From Pyropia yezoensis (lineage: Eukaryota; Rhodophyta; Bangiophyceae; Bangiales; Bangiaceae): a stretch of DNA of 64,000 bases. The notes under the pieces were generated by a model. That model was not told the DNA's origin, did no database searches, and saw nothing but the letters and a program-made list of their open reading frames with translations. Numbering within the stretch: the stretch's first letter is position 1; the number at the start of each line of letters is the position of its first letter. This document shows, one piece after another, positions 18,969 to 30,560 of this stretch. Location: the NCBI GenBank assembly GCA_009829735.1, contig CM020620.1:24402020-24466019 (forward strand). Reading direction: 5' to 3'. The translations under genes were made by a program, and so were the position numbers.

Positions 18969-20868
18969 ATGACCGTAGCTGCGGCTGCTGTCCATGCGCT
19001 GCCGGCGCCCGCGAAGTTTCATGGTCCGGGGCAGTCCTCGCCATCTGCCGCGCTCGTGTTGGCGAACGACAGCCGTAGGTTTGTCGCGCTCGCCAGACAC
19101 TGTGAGCCGGGCGCCAGCGGTGTGCCGGTGGCGCGCGCGGCGGCGGACTCCAAGCGGAGGCCGCCGTCGCAGGTACCCCAATTTCCCGGCGTCGCACTGC
19201 TGCAGCCGTCCATGAAATACAAGCCGGTCGCCAGCGGTGGGGCGGCTGCCCCTGCGGCCCCGGCGGCGACCGTCAAGCTCGAGCCTTTTTGGGTGGTTAC
19301 AAGTGTATACGGCGCCACGGATGGCGTCGCAGCGCAGCCGCCGGCCTTGAATGGAGAGGTGGTTCCCCGGGGTGAGGCAGTGGCGCCAGCGGCGCGGGCA
19401 GTGGCAATCAAGAAGGAACTTCTGTGGCCGGTGCCGAATGCGGCCGGCGCCACGGCGGGCGCTGCGGCTACCCCGCTAGCTTTTGAGAGAGGGCCTATCG
19501 GCGTCTGTGAGGCGGTCACGCCTGCGATGGTGGCGGCAGCAGCGGGCGTCAAGGAGCCCCAGCAGCCACAGCTATGGCCGGTGCCGAGAGCGATCGGCGC
19601 CACGCCGGGCGTCGCGGTTCCGCCGCTCGCAACTGAAGGAGAGCAGGTCGGCGGCGGAGATTTAATGGCGCCTGCGATCACGGCAAAAGCGGCGGCCGTC
19701 AAGCTCGAGTGCCACTGGTCGGTGCCGAACTCGATCGGCGCCACGGCGGACTTTGTCGCGACGCCGCCAGACAGGGACGGAAAGTCTGTCGGCAGCGGTG
19801 AGGCCGTGGCTGTGGCGGGGGCGGTATCCAAGCTCTAGACCCTGTGGCAGGTGCCGAATGCCGTTGGCGCCTCGGTGGAGGTCGCCATGCCGCCGTCAGC
19901 CTTTTGATGGGGAGCTGGTCGGCGACGACGTGACGGTAGCGCCTGCAATGGCGGCGGCAGCCGTCATCCTTAAGTCCCTCTTCCCGGTGCCGAACGCCTC
20001 CGGCGCTGCCGCTAGTGACGCAATTACGCAGCAAGTTGTGGTCCGAGAGCTGGTCCGCAGCGGGGAGGCAGTGGCGGCGGCGGAGGCGACAGCGGTGGCG
20101 GCGGCGGCGGTGGCGGAGGCGGAGGCGGCGGTGGCGGAGGCTATCAAGCTTGAGCCCGACTGGCCGGTGACGAGTACGGCCAGCGCCACGGCGAGCTTCG
20201 ACGTGCTGCCGCAAGCGATCGTCGGAGAGCTGGTCGGCAGTGGGAAGGCGTTTGCGCCCGAGATAGGGGCGGCAGCGGCGGCCGTGAAACTAGAGCCCCT
20301 CTGGCCGGTGCCAAACGTGGCCGGCGCTCTGGCTTGCGTCACGGTACCACCGCAAGCCATGAACGGCACGCCGGTTGACGGCATTGAGGCGGTTGCGCCG
20401 GCGGCGGCGGCGAGGGGCATCAAGCAAGAGCCCCTATGGGCGTTACCTAATGCAGACGCCGCCTCCGCTGGCGTTGCCGTGCCGCCGCCGGCCAAGGAAG
20501 AACAGTCCTTCGGCAAAGGAGAGGCGGTGGTGCTGGCACTGGCGCAGTCGGTCATCAAGCAGGAGCCCGCTTGGCCGTTGCCGAATGCGGCCGGCGCTGC
20601 GACTGACGTCGCGGTCACTCCGCCAGCCATGGAAGAGCAGTCCGCCGGCAGCGGAGAGGCGGTGGCCCCGGCGCTGGCGTCGGCGGGCATGAAGCAGGAG
20701 CCCCTTTGGCCGGTGCCGAATGCGGACGGCGCCGCGGCTGACGTCGCGAACACCCCGCCAGCCATGTACGGAGAGCCTGCCAAAAGCGCTGAGGCGATGG
20801 CGGCGGCTGACACAAGTGACCCGCTCTCACCAAGCTATGTACTGGCCACGACATACACGAATAGCTGA
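18969..20868 (+). pseudogene. Repeat protein with tandem SUMO-acceptor-like motifs, frame broken once
   Basis: Two frames make one repeat protein: 18969-19838 and the other frame to 20868. Each repeat unit of about 45 residues has [VIM]K[LQK]E followed by P-x-W-P-V-P-N-A-x-G-A, and ends in a GEAVAPA-like stretch. The frame is broken twice in the fifth unit. A TAG at 19836-19838 stands where neighbouring units have GAG (Glu of VKLE), and one extra base lies near 19904. Motif starts on either side are 142 bp apart, where other units give 135 or 141, so exactly one base is extra. The ΨKxE motif is the consensus for SUMO attachment. The protein could be a SUMO-modified scaffold, or the motif may simply be part of a repeated sequence. 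No family is recognised. Confidence 0.55.
19272..20810 (+). repeat. Eleven tandem ~135-bp coding repeats
   Basis: Motif starts are at 19272, 19407, 19548, 19698, 19827, 19969, 20143, 20284, 20419, 20554 and 20689. The last four units are exactly 135 bp apart. Units at 19548, 19827 and 19969 have lost the ΨKxE consensus. The unit before 20143 is enlarged by an Ala/Glu-rich expansion. Confidence 0.85.
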
Positions 20869-22926
20869 TCGCGCCACAACACGGCTGAGTGTCAGCATCC
20901 GTGCCGGTCAGACGCGGCACGCTGGTGCCCTAGTCGGTACAGCCGCGGCCCCCGTTGTCCACAGCGACCAGGAGACAGGGCGGCGCATGACATCAGTGCG
21001 CAGGTGCACTCTGAGGAATTCACAACGCAGCCGGTGGGGCCACCTATGACTGCGCAAGTCACGCTTTTTCACGCGATCTGTTCGTGCTCCGCCTTCGCAC
21101 TCGAGATGATCTGAGGGCCGATTCTCACTGTGAACGGGAGACAGTCAACACGGCTGTTGCCACCAAGAGCATGTTAAGAATGCGCGAGGTCGTCCCCGCG
21201 GAGACTCACTGTGGCGCACTCGTATGTGCCAAAGAAACCGCGGCTCAAGTGACCGACTGCCGAACTGATCGCGTCATAGTAGCGCCACACAGAGCATGGG
21301 CTGAGAGCAGGTACTGACTGCAGATGCATGCACCTGCATGACAGTACCTGGTCATCGGAGCGAGCCACCCGTTGCCCGCGCTGCGTGGGACGCGCTTTGG
21401 CCGCGTCACACCAACCGAACACAACTACAGCTCCACGTTTTCGCACTTACGCGCCAGTGTTGCGCCACGTGGCGACCCGCGCTCCTTGTCTTGACTACCT
21501 AGGAGCACGTGTGTGATATGCACGTGCCACGATCCCACTATTGCTGTTTCACACGACATTGGGACGTGCACGAGGGGGGCCACTGGTCTGCTGGAAATAT
21601 GAAATGAAGCGGTTAGGAGCCTGCTGTTCTGACTGGGCTCGGTCATAACGTTCCATCCTTTGTGGTACATGTGGTTTGAGGTTTTCGATTACTCTCCTCT
21701 GATCGTGGGCCGCGTAGAAGCAAGTGCAGTACCCTCTACCGGAGGGCCTTGTATGACTTGACGCAGGCAGTGTGGTAAACATTGCGCCGGCGGGCCCACC
21801 TCAGCACTCTCCAGCACAGCACGCCCGCATGGATCCGTGCGAGAAGCGCGACGTCGCGTGCTGAGGGCGCACGCGCCGTACACTCTTGCACGCACCCCCC
21901 CCCCCCCTCCACAGGCCTCATTAGGGCCCCTGCGTGGTCCCAGGACGTCTCGGAATTTGACACCACTGCGCAGCGGGCTGCCTGCCCGCGCACGGCGGGC
22001 TGCTTGCCCGCGCACGGCGGGCTGCCTGCCCACCCACGGCGGTCTGCATGCTGAAGTACGGCATGTCTGCACGCCTGCATGCCAACGCGCGGGGCGACCA
22101 GCTGCGGGCCGACACGCGGCGTTTGTCCCGCGCGCCCATGCTCCTGCCGCAGACTTCGGCTGCCCCGCACGCTGCGCCGGGTCGTCCGTTCTGTTCGACG
22201 CCCACGGGATCGACACCATGCCGAATATCCCTCCCCCTGCGCCATCCCCTGCTTTCCCACATCCTCCTGCGTTTCCAATCCTTCCTCCCGTCCTTTTTCC
22301 CCCCCCCCCGTCCTTCCCCCGCCTTCCGTCCTTCACCCGCCTGCCCACTCAGGCCTCTCTCTTCCAGCGCCTCCTGCTGAGGCAGCAGCCATGCCCACGC
22401 CGCCGCAGGGCGGGGGTCGCCACCTGGGGCGACTGGCGCATCCCCTTTACCTCACGAACACCCGAAGGTCACGCGGGGCCTGCAAGAGCGGCACCGCACG
22501 GCCGTTCCTAAACATCCCCTCGCACGGCGCTTGCCGCTGACGCTTCAAGCTTCCTCTTCGGGCCCCAGGTGCACGTGCGCCCTAGACCACTCTAACAGTC
22601 GCATTCGCCAGTTACCAAGGGGCAAAAGGGTGGGCCCTAATAAGCGGGTATTTCTAGTCAGCAAGATTGACGCCAGGGCCCGACCCATATTTGCGGAGGT
22701 GCCGAAGCTCGAGGTCGGTATGCGGGTACCTCCACGTGGGTCGCTGACCCACATTTTACCCACGTTTGTTACCCACGTTGCAGTTGCCGAAGCTCTCTAT
22801 TATGCCGACAATTGTACCCATGGTTGGCACCAATAAAATCGATGCATTAAACTAAATGGAATTAATCATAGATTAATTATACATTAATCAGTCGGCGTTT
22901 TCTCGTTTTTTGTATGTTTTTAAACT
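20869..22926. other. Intergenic, no convincing gene
   Basis: No frame here has a recognisable domain. It contains a short 22-bp tandem repeat, and from 22834 an AT-rich patch unlike its surroundings. Confidence 0.5.
21973..22045. repeat. 22-bp tandem repeat, about 3 copies
   Basis: Units of the form CGGGCTGCCTGCCCGCGCACGG, the last two with substitutions. Confidence 0.75.
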
Positions 22927-23415
22927 TTATTGCGGGACCCCCCCCCCCCCCCCCCCCGCCCTCCCACCGGGCGAGGCAAAATTTTGGAAGGCAGCGAGCC
23001 ACCGCGCGGGCGCGCAGTCCGTCAAGGTCGGTCGCCTGCCGCCCCTCTTCCGCTCTCTCTCCACTGCCACCCGCCTACCTCCAAGCTTTGCTGCGTCCGC
23101 CGCCGGTGTCGCCGCCGCTGTTGCCCGCTCCGCCACGGGGTACAGGTCTGGCGCGACGGGCTGCGGGCCTGGCGGGGAGTTCGCACGCCTCCTCGGAACG
23201 ATGTAAGTGAGGAGGGAGGGCTCCTTGGCGGTGGTGCCTCTCATGTGGGCAGCGTGGGAGGTGGAGCGAGGTTGACAGGGTCGCGTCAGGGGGCGACTGT
23301 GGACCGCACGATGTTGCGGGGGGCGGACGGCCATTGCCGGCACGCCCGCGGCAGATGCCGTAGTGTTAGACGGAGCACGAGCACCAGCGCCGTTGTTGGT
23401 ACTTGAGGGCTCCAT
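22927..23415 (-). CDS. Hypothetical frame, doubtful
   Basis: A 162-codon frame starting MEPSSTNNGAG, rich in Ala, Arg and Pro, that runs into a 20-base C homopolymer (22938-22957). Element A is inserted 40 bp upstream of its Met, so if this is a gene its promoter is disrupted. No domain is recognised and it may be chance. Confidence 0.2.
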   Translation of the reverse strand: MEPSSTNNGAGARAPSNTTASAAGVPAMAVRPPQHRAVHSRPLTRPCQPRSTSHAAHMRGTTAKEPSLLTYIVPRRRANSPPGPQPVAPDLYPVAERATAAATPAADAAKLGGRRVAVERERKRGGRRPTLTDCAPARWLAAFQNFASPGGRAGGGGGGVPQ

Positions 23416-23455
23416 GGCACGTCGGCAGGCCGTGTGCTAAGGGGAAGGTGGGGGG

Positions 23456-24026
23456 TGTGGTATAAAACTCGATCCTCTCAGACACGTGTCAATATCCCTC
23501 GGGGGAAAGGGACAGGTAACACAGAAAGGGGAACTACGAGAATGGTATGCCTGTTGCCTCACGTGCCTGCTCGCAGAGCAAACAGATACGCACGGTAGTG
23601 CACACGGGGAAGAGGAAAGCAAACGTGCAGTTGTCTTTTTCCTGAGGGCGCGGGCCAAGGGCGCCTCGCTGTCCCTCTTAACGTGCATCTGGGGGAGCCT
23701 CGGCACGTTGGCCAGGTAGCCCCCCCATAACCCCGAGTGGCCCCGACCCGAGTCTAACCTCGTCAGGTCGGGGGCCACTATCACTACTAATTCTATTCCC
23801 ACTCACTAATCTCACACTCAAATTCTCTCAAATCAAGTCCCTCACAAGTATGCAAAAACCCATCAGCAATCCCTCTCTCACGTGTGGATAGCGTAGTCCA
23901 CCGCATCCCAGTGCCGGGCACGGGCCACGGCCGCCAACCATCACCACACGGCGGGCGTGTTGTGGCACCTGGTGCCCTCTGGTTGTAGTCCCGGGTCGGC
24001 GCCAAGTCGGGGCCAGGGATGCTACA
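23456..24026 (-). repeat. 3' LTR of family A
   Basis: 571 bp. The - strand starts TGTAGCATCCC and ends ATACCACA. On the - strand it is preceded by the purine tract AGGGAGGGAGC (about 24029-24039), the plus-strand primer. Confidence 0.93.
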
Positions 24027-24210
24027 TAGCTCCCTCCCTAGTCCGGCACGTCCTCGGGCCGAACCAGGTGCCACCGTGCACAGCCTCGAGCACGTCCACA
24101 CCGGTGCCGAGGTCGAGCGTCTTCACCCTGGTCACGATCACCTGCTCCGGTTCTCTGCCCCCCTTCTCTCCTTCACCTTGGCCCTCGCGTTCCCCCGGAG
24201 TCTGGACGTC

Positions 24211-26328
24211 ATGTCCAGTTCCGAGATCCAAGCTGGGCCCGTGGTTCCGGCGGCGAGTGTTGCGGAGGAGAACTCGGGTAGTCGCGCCCCTCTCCTGCCT
24301 CCGGTTCCTCGGGTGTCGATGTCGGCGCCGGTCGCCACGGCGGGGACGGATCGGGTTCCCCCGGCTTCTGTGATGCACCCGGTCGAGACCCCCCCGGTGG
24401 GTCTCCCGGAGATGCTTCTTGGGCAGGACCCTCTGGCGGCCCGGCGTTACTCCACGGTGGTCGGCAACGCCGGCGCGGCCCAGTGCCAGCAGGATTGCTT
24501 GGACCTCTGGCGCAAGGAACTCCAGCGCGGGGTCTTGACAGAGATGGATAAGGCTCGTCTTCACACGGCGGACCAGATGCGCCTGGCACAAGACCGCTCC
24601 CAGAGCTTCTCGGGTTCCTCTTAGGTTGCTCGTCTGGAGGATCTCCCCTTCGCGCTGGTTCTGGATCTGCCCTTGACCGAGCGTCGCGTGTCCGCGTCCG
24701 TTCTCCGGTGGCCGGAGGAGGAAGGGTACGTCCACCGGGCGCTCAAGGTCTGGGACGAGGCGCTCAAGGGGTCGGGGAGCCTGAACTGCGACCCCCGTCC
24801 GAGCATGGTCGCTCTGGAGCCGCCTTTCCTGACCCGGAAGTACTCCAAGTTGTCACCGGCACGGGAGCAAGGCGAGCGACGCGGCCGTCAGCGTGACTTC
24901 CTCGTGAGCTGCAACCATCAGGAGTTCTGGAAGCTGGATAAGGCTAACCGGGCGGCGTACTACCCCAAGGTCATCCCGCAGCAGCAGGAAGTCGAGATCC
25001 CGGTCGGGTTTGCTCCTTCCAGCATCCCCTTCACCTGGTACTTCTTGGACGCCTTGACTCAGGCGTCGATCAAGGGCTTCTTCCACTCGATCCCGTACAT
25101 GATGTACACGTCCGAGATGACAGTCTTGGCGGCCAACCACTGGCTTCACGAGGTCTTGGTGTCCAACCGGCTTTGGTTTCTCCCTGACCTCCTGATGGTC
25201 TGGATTGTCGACAAGTTGACCGTCGACTTCCTGTGCAGCCAGGACGAAGAGTACAAGGGGCTCTTCCAGGCGATGATTGACTTCCGGCGTCTGGTGCCGG
25301 TGCATGACCGGAACTTCTTGAACGCGATTGCCGACCAGAACCGCCCGCGTCGGGATGGCTTCGGTTGGGCGCAGGTGGTCTACCAGTCTTCTCCGGCCAA
25401 GGTGCAGCTGGCGACGCCGCTTCCGGCGTGGCCGCAGCTAGGTAGCCTTCCTGCCCCGGCCGCCCTTGATCTTCTGCCAGTTGGGCCGCCGGTGCAGGAG
25501 TCGGGATGGGCCGCGGCGGTCGGTCAGGCGTCTGCGGCGGCTCCGCTTCCTCCTGTTGCACCTATCGCCCCGGTGGCCTCGCCTGAACCGTCGCCGGCGC
25601 GTTCACGCCCTGTTCCGGCTGTGCCGGTACTTCAAGCTCCTCCGGCACCGCGCCTGTCTGCGGCGAGTCTGGGGGTGACTGTGCGGTCGCCTACCACTCC
25701 GGCCGCTCCGCCTCGGACGCCTTCTTCCAACGCCGGCGGCGCTGTGCCTCCGCTGGAGTTGGGTACTCCGGCTTCGGGGGCCGTTGTGGACCGTCCGGTG
25801 GTGTCATCCTCGGGGCGGTTCGAGATTCCGGCGCCGACTCTGCGCCTTACCCGCTTCCGGGTGCCTGACTGGTACCTGAACCAAGGTGGCCCGACATGCG
25901 ACCAGTACGACGTCGATATGATTGAAGACCAGCTGGGTCGTCTTCCGGTGCAGGTTGAGGGCGTCGGGTCTTCCCTGGTGCTGGGCACTTACGCCAGCGT
26001 CTTGAACAACGTGGTTGACCGGGTGCTTGCTTGCGCGGACAGCGGCCAGATGTCGAACAGCCCGGTGGTTGGCGAACTTCTGGCGACCTTGACGCGGCAT
26101 GGCTTGGCCCAGCAGTGGTCAGAAACCTTCACTGGCTTCCAGGGGCGCCGACGGGCATATCTGGATGAGCGGGAGCCCCCGGCAACTACCGGTACTACTC
26201 CGATGGCGTCATACCGGGATGCACCGCGTCCACCGCACTACGTCATCCCGTCTTCCTCCGGTTCCCGTCGTGCCGCGGAGGCAGCGCTGGAGGACACTCC
26301 CGCGGCTCAGCGTCCGCGCCGGGAGTAG
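24211..26328 (+). CDS. Antisense ORF of family A (aORF-A), one in-frame TAG
   Basis: On the strand opposite gag-pol, starting 185 bp inside the 3' LTR boundary and ending 144 bp from the pol stop. From MSSSEIQAGP to the end there are about 705 codons. They are interrupted by a single TAG at 24622-24624, with the same frame open on both sides. The protein has a variable N-terminus and a helical central part. The centre carries the YYPK, VEIP-x-GF and NHWLHEV motifs shared with aORF-B. Next comes a Pro/Ala-rich linker (about codons 425-535) and a C-terminal folded-looking part with RFRVPDWYL. Length, position and orientation match aORF-B of a different family. Function is unknown; no protease, envelope or nuclease motif is visible. 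The TAG may be a real stop, a readthrough site or an error. The second copy begins after this point and cannot decide. Confidence 0.75.
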
Positions 26329-26472
26329 TAGTTGGAGGCAAGGAGGGTGAGGGTCTTGGGAGAAGCGAGGAGGGAAGAGGCGGAGAAAGGGTTGCCCGAG
26401 CGGGTGCTTGTTTTCCTTGATTGTTCCATGCTTGTATTGCGTGTTCTCCTTGATATACCCGTTCCCTTCTTC
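26329..26472. other. Spacer between convergent pol and antisense ORF
   Basis: 144 bp between the two stop codons, purine-rich then pyrimidine-rich. It would hold the 3' ends of both transcripts. Confidence 0.4.
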
Positions 26473-29400
26473 TCAATCCTCTTGTTCCGCATCCGTTGCG
26501 GATGAACTCGGCTCGTCCCGAGGGTCTTGGTTGGCCCCATCCTCTTGGTCCTCCTCCGAGTCCGACTCCAGAATCTTGCCGGCTCTGGCCACTGGAGTGC
26601 CCTCTATCCCGTTCCGTCGCGTGTAGGCACAGACATCCGCGATGGGTAGCCGGTTTGAGGGTTCCCAGGTATCATCTGCCGGGTTAAAACCGAACCAGCG
26701 TACTCGCAGGTACAGGCGTCCGTCTCTCCAGGCATGGTCCACAAACTTGACGTAGACATATTCCCGACCTTCTTCTTGGGATAGCCAGGGTACTGCGGCC
26801 CGCTTGCGCCGGGTCAAGTCCCGTTGGCTTGGCGGTGGAGCTCGGGTGACATGGTCGCTGCTCACGCGGTACGGGGAGCCATCCATGTCTAGAAGAAAGG
26901 TCCAACCGTCCGTATTCAGGATCTCATAAGGTCCATCCGTCTTCGAGTCCAGCTTCCCCCGGGTCTTGCTATGGTTGTCCACAAAAACCCAGTCGCCACC
27001 ACCCAGTTCCTTGTTCTTTTCCCGAACGCCCTTTCATAGCCCCGCTTGTATCGCTCCTGGGTCTTCGAGATTGACTCCTTTACTCTTGGGAGCAGGAGCT
27101 TCAGTTGTTCCAGGAACTCATCCTTTGCCTTGGGACCTGACTTCAGTGCAGGCTGGAGACCGTCTGGTATTCTTTCCAGGGAGAAGTTGGTCAGCCGCCT
27201 TGGGGTGACAAAGTCGAGTGGAGCGACCCCCGTTGTCCGGTGAACTCGGGAGTTGTAGGCTAGAGTGAGGACAGCCAGGAGCTCGTCCCAGTCTTCTTGG
27301 TGCTCCTCCACGTAGTGCCGTAGCATGTCTACTAGGGTCCGGTTGAATCGTTCCACCTGGCCGTTCGTTTGAGGGTGGTACGTCGTAGTGTACAAGTTCT
27401 TGATGCCCATCAGGTCACAGACTCCTTGGAAGAACAGGGATGCAAACTGGGGACCGTTATCGGTTAAGACGGAGTCTGGAGGGCCGTAGGCAGCTATCCA
27501 GTACTCGCAGAAGGCTGACGTGACATCCAGAGCCGTGATGGTCCTCAGCGGGATTGCTCGAGTGAACTTGGAGAACCGGTCACATATGATGAGCAGGTAT
27601 ATGTTGCAACTGGATGTTTCAGGTAGGGGCCCCAGGATGTCCATGCTTAAGCTTGCAAAGGGCTCCGCCGCAGGGAATAGGCGTAACTTAGAAGTCTTCT
27701 TCCTCTGGGACAACCGGTTCCTTGCACACGAAACACAAGCCTCCAGGTACTTATGGACGTCACTGGCCATGGTTTCCCAGTAATAGTGTCGTCTCATGGA
27801 AGCGTACATCCGATTGATACCAGGATGTCCGGCCTGGGGAGACGAGTGCTCCAGGCGTAGGATGTCAGCTCGTAGGCCCCGGGGTACGTAGACTTGAGTG
27901 GCCCCATCGACGGGTGACACCCGTACTAGGAGTCCGTCCGTAGACTCGGAGAAACGACTGTTCCGGTTCAGGTCCATTTGGTGGCGAAGCTCCAAGCATT
28001 GAGGATCCGTCAGTTGTGCCTCCAGCATCCGGTGAATGGTCACCGGTTGATGAGCTTCAGGTGTCTCATACAGGGGAGCGTGCCAGCCACGTCCGACATT
28101 CGGGAGGATGAAGCAAGGTATTTCCTCCGGGATAGGACCGGTATCGGCTGCAGGAGTCTCCAGCCGGGACATGGTGTCGGCGCAGTGGTGCTCCCTCCCT
28201 GCTCTGGTGCACACCTTGTACTTGAACTCCAAAAGGCGTAGGCGCCACCGGGCGACCCTTCCTTGACTGCTGTCCATGCATAGCAGCCACCTTAGACTGG
28301 CGTGATCCGTCCGGATGAGGAACTCTTGTCCTTCAAGATATGGCCGTAACAGGAAGCAAGCCCAGACGACTGCCAAGCACTCGCGCTCCGTCGTGGAATA
28401 GTTCTTCTCGGCTGGAGTCAAGACGCGACTGTAGTAGCCTATCGGGAGGAAGTGCCCATCAGGTTGCTGCTGGAGTAGTGAGCACCCCACCTGGACGCCA
28501 CAGGCATCAGTCTCCAGAACAAACTGGCCCTCCCGCTTGGGTAACGCCAGTACTGGAGTGGTGGTCAGGCGCTTCTTGAGCTCTTCGAAGGCCGCGGTCT
28601 GCTTCTCGTCGAACACCGGGAGTTGTGCGGGAAGCTTCTTGCTGGTAAGCTTGGTCAATGGCCGGGCAATCAGAGCATAGTCCCGTACGAACCGGCGATA
28701 GACGTTGCACATACCCAGGAAGCTCTTGAGTTCCGTCTGGGTTTTGGGTTGCCGTGCATGCCGGAGGGCCTTGATGTTCTTCTCATTGACTCGGAGCTCC
28801 CCCGGACTCAGCACGTGCCCCAGATACTCCACCTCAGTCTCAAACAGGTGGCACTTCTCGGCCTTGAGGGTAACTCCAGCCTTGGACAGGAGGGCCAGGA
28901 CCTCCCGAAGGTGCTCCAGGTGTTCCGCTGGGGTCTTGGAGAAAACGATAATGTCGTCCAGGTAGACCAAACATGTTCTCCACCTTAGCCCGGACAGGAT
29001 GATGTCGATGGCTCTTTGGAAGGTTGCCGGAGCATTGGTGAGACCAAAAGGAAGACGCTTGCACCGGAATAGTCCCAGGTGGCACGTGAAGGTGGTCTTG
29101 TCCTTGTCCTCGTCAGCCAGAGGGATCTGCCAGTAACCGGCATTACAATCCAGCGTCGAGAAGAGGGTGGCATCACCAAGAAAGTCGAGGCAATCATCCA
29201 TCCGGGGTATCGGGTATACGTCCTTGACTGTCATCTCGTTCAGGCGCCGGTAGTCAACGCAGAAACGGAAGTGACCGCCGGTTTTCGGGACGACTACCAC
29301 CGGGAAAGCCCACTCGCCATCAGACGGCTCGATAACATCCATCTTGAGCATCTTGTTAACCTGCTTCTCAATCTCATCCCGGCGATGAGGTCCGGCCCGA

Positions 29401-30431
29401 TATGGTTGCATGTGCACTGGCTTAGCTTCCGGCTTGAGTTGAATCCGGTGTAGAGTGGCGTCCATCTTGCCCAGCTCTCCCGACCACAGGTGCCGATATT
29501 CCTGGAGAAGCTTCTCCAGTGCCTCCTTCAAGTCGGGAGGGACATTTTCTTGCTTGACCTTCGGCATCCCGGGTGGTGCTTGTTCGGGTTTCGGAGTAGC
29601 GCTGCCAGCCTGCTCTTGTTTCGGAGGTACGTCTAAGGCCGTCAAGTTGGATGCCAGTTCTTGTTGCAGGTTCAGGAGGTCTTCCTTGCTCATAGCACGG
29701 GCGGATCCCCGGTAAGGCTCTGCTGTACCAACTCGGGTGCCCTTGGCGAGGGTTATTGGCTTCCGGCTCACGTTGACGATTAGCACCGGGAACGGGGTGT
29801 GCCTTTCTACCTTCTTGTGATGTCCGTGGGCCAAGTATAACCGGTGTTTCGCCAGAAATTCCTTACGTCCGTAGATCAGGCATTGACCTGCAATCCGGGT
29901 CGTTACTTGAACCTTGGTCTCCGAGCGAGGAGGTAGGAGCACCGGTTTGAAGAGAGTCAAGGTAGAGGGTGGGATGCGTTCCCTCTTGCTCTTGGCTACA
30001 CGAACCTTGGCGTCCAGATGCTCCAATACCGGTGACACAAACCCATGGTTGAACTGGACCTTCCCTTCTCCGGGTAGGATGCTCTTGACATGCTGCTTCT
30101 GGAAGTCCCAGCCTAGGATGAGGGGGACTGATAGGGTCTTGACTACTAGAAAGGGAAAAAGCATTGGTTCATTGTTGACATAGATGGCGACAGGAAGACG
30201 GCCAAGCGGTCGTAGGGTTTGACCCGAAGCGTCGACGATATGGGTCCGGGTAGGCGCTCTCCAGGCATGTCGACGCCAGCCCGGAGGTAACAGGTTCTCA
30301 GTGATGACGCTTGGTCCGGCTCCCGTGTCAACCACCGGCGTAACAGCTTGGGGGAGGCTATCCCCCACACGCATACGAGCATTAATCTTGAGGTTTTCTT
30401 TACGCAGGACGAGCAATGTCCCCTTGAACAA
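26473..30431 (-). pseudogene. pol: Family A pol polyprotein, frameshifted in this copy
   Basis: This copy is split at about 27035 because one T is missing compared with the second copy at 35895-39854, where the 1319-residue frame is intact. Domains in order are protease (VVDTGAGPSVI), RT (FCVDYRRLN, YLDD), RNase H (ETDACG), and integrase zinc site (H...GHPG...CVSCARNR). The integrase core (MDILGPLP, TDNGPQFAS, QTNGQVERFN) and a chromodomain (RVRWFGFNPADDTWE) follow, then an acidic tail. The frameshift lies between the integrase core and the chromodomain. There is no ATG at the start; the frame begins around a TTG after two stops in the gag frame, so Pol is presumably made by recoding. The single missing base is most simply an assembly error. 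Confidence 0.93.
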
Positions 30432-30560
30432 ACAGGGGTGTCCAGGCGGCTACCGGTTGAGCAGGTAACCGCCGTCCTTTCTCCCGGCACGCAAGGGGGG
30501 AACAGGTAGAAGTACCCTGCCGTTGGAGGTTCGGGAAGACACTTGGGGAGAGCGCCTGCC

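Noticed and set aside
22914-23406. Three overlapping + strand frames after the 20-C run
   Set aside because: No domain or start context; composition explains them.
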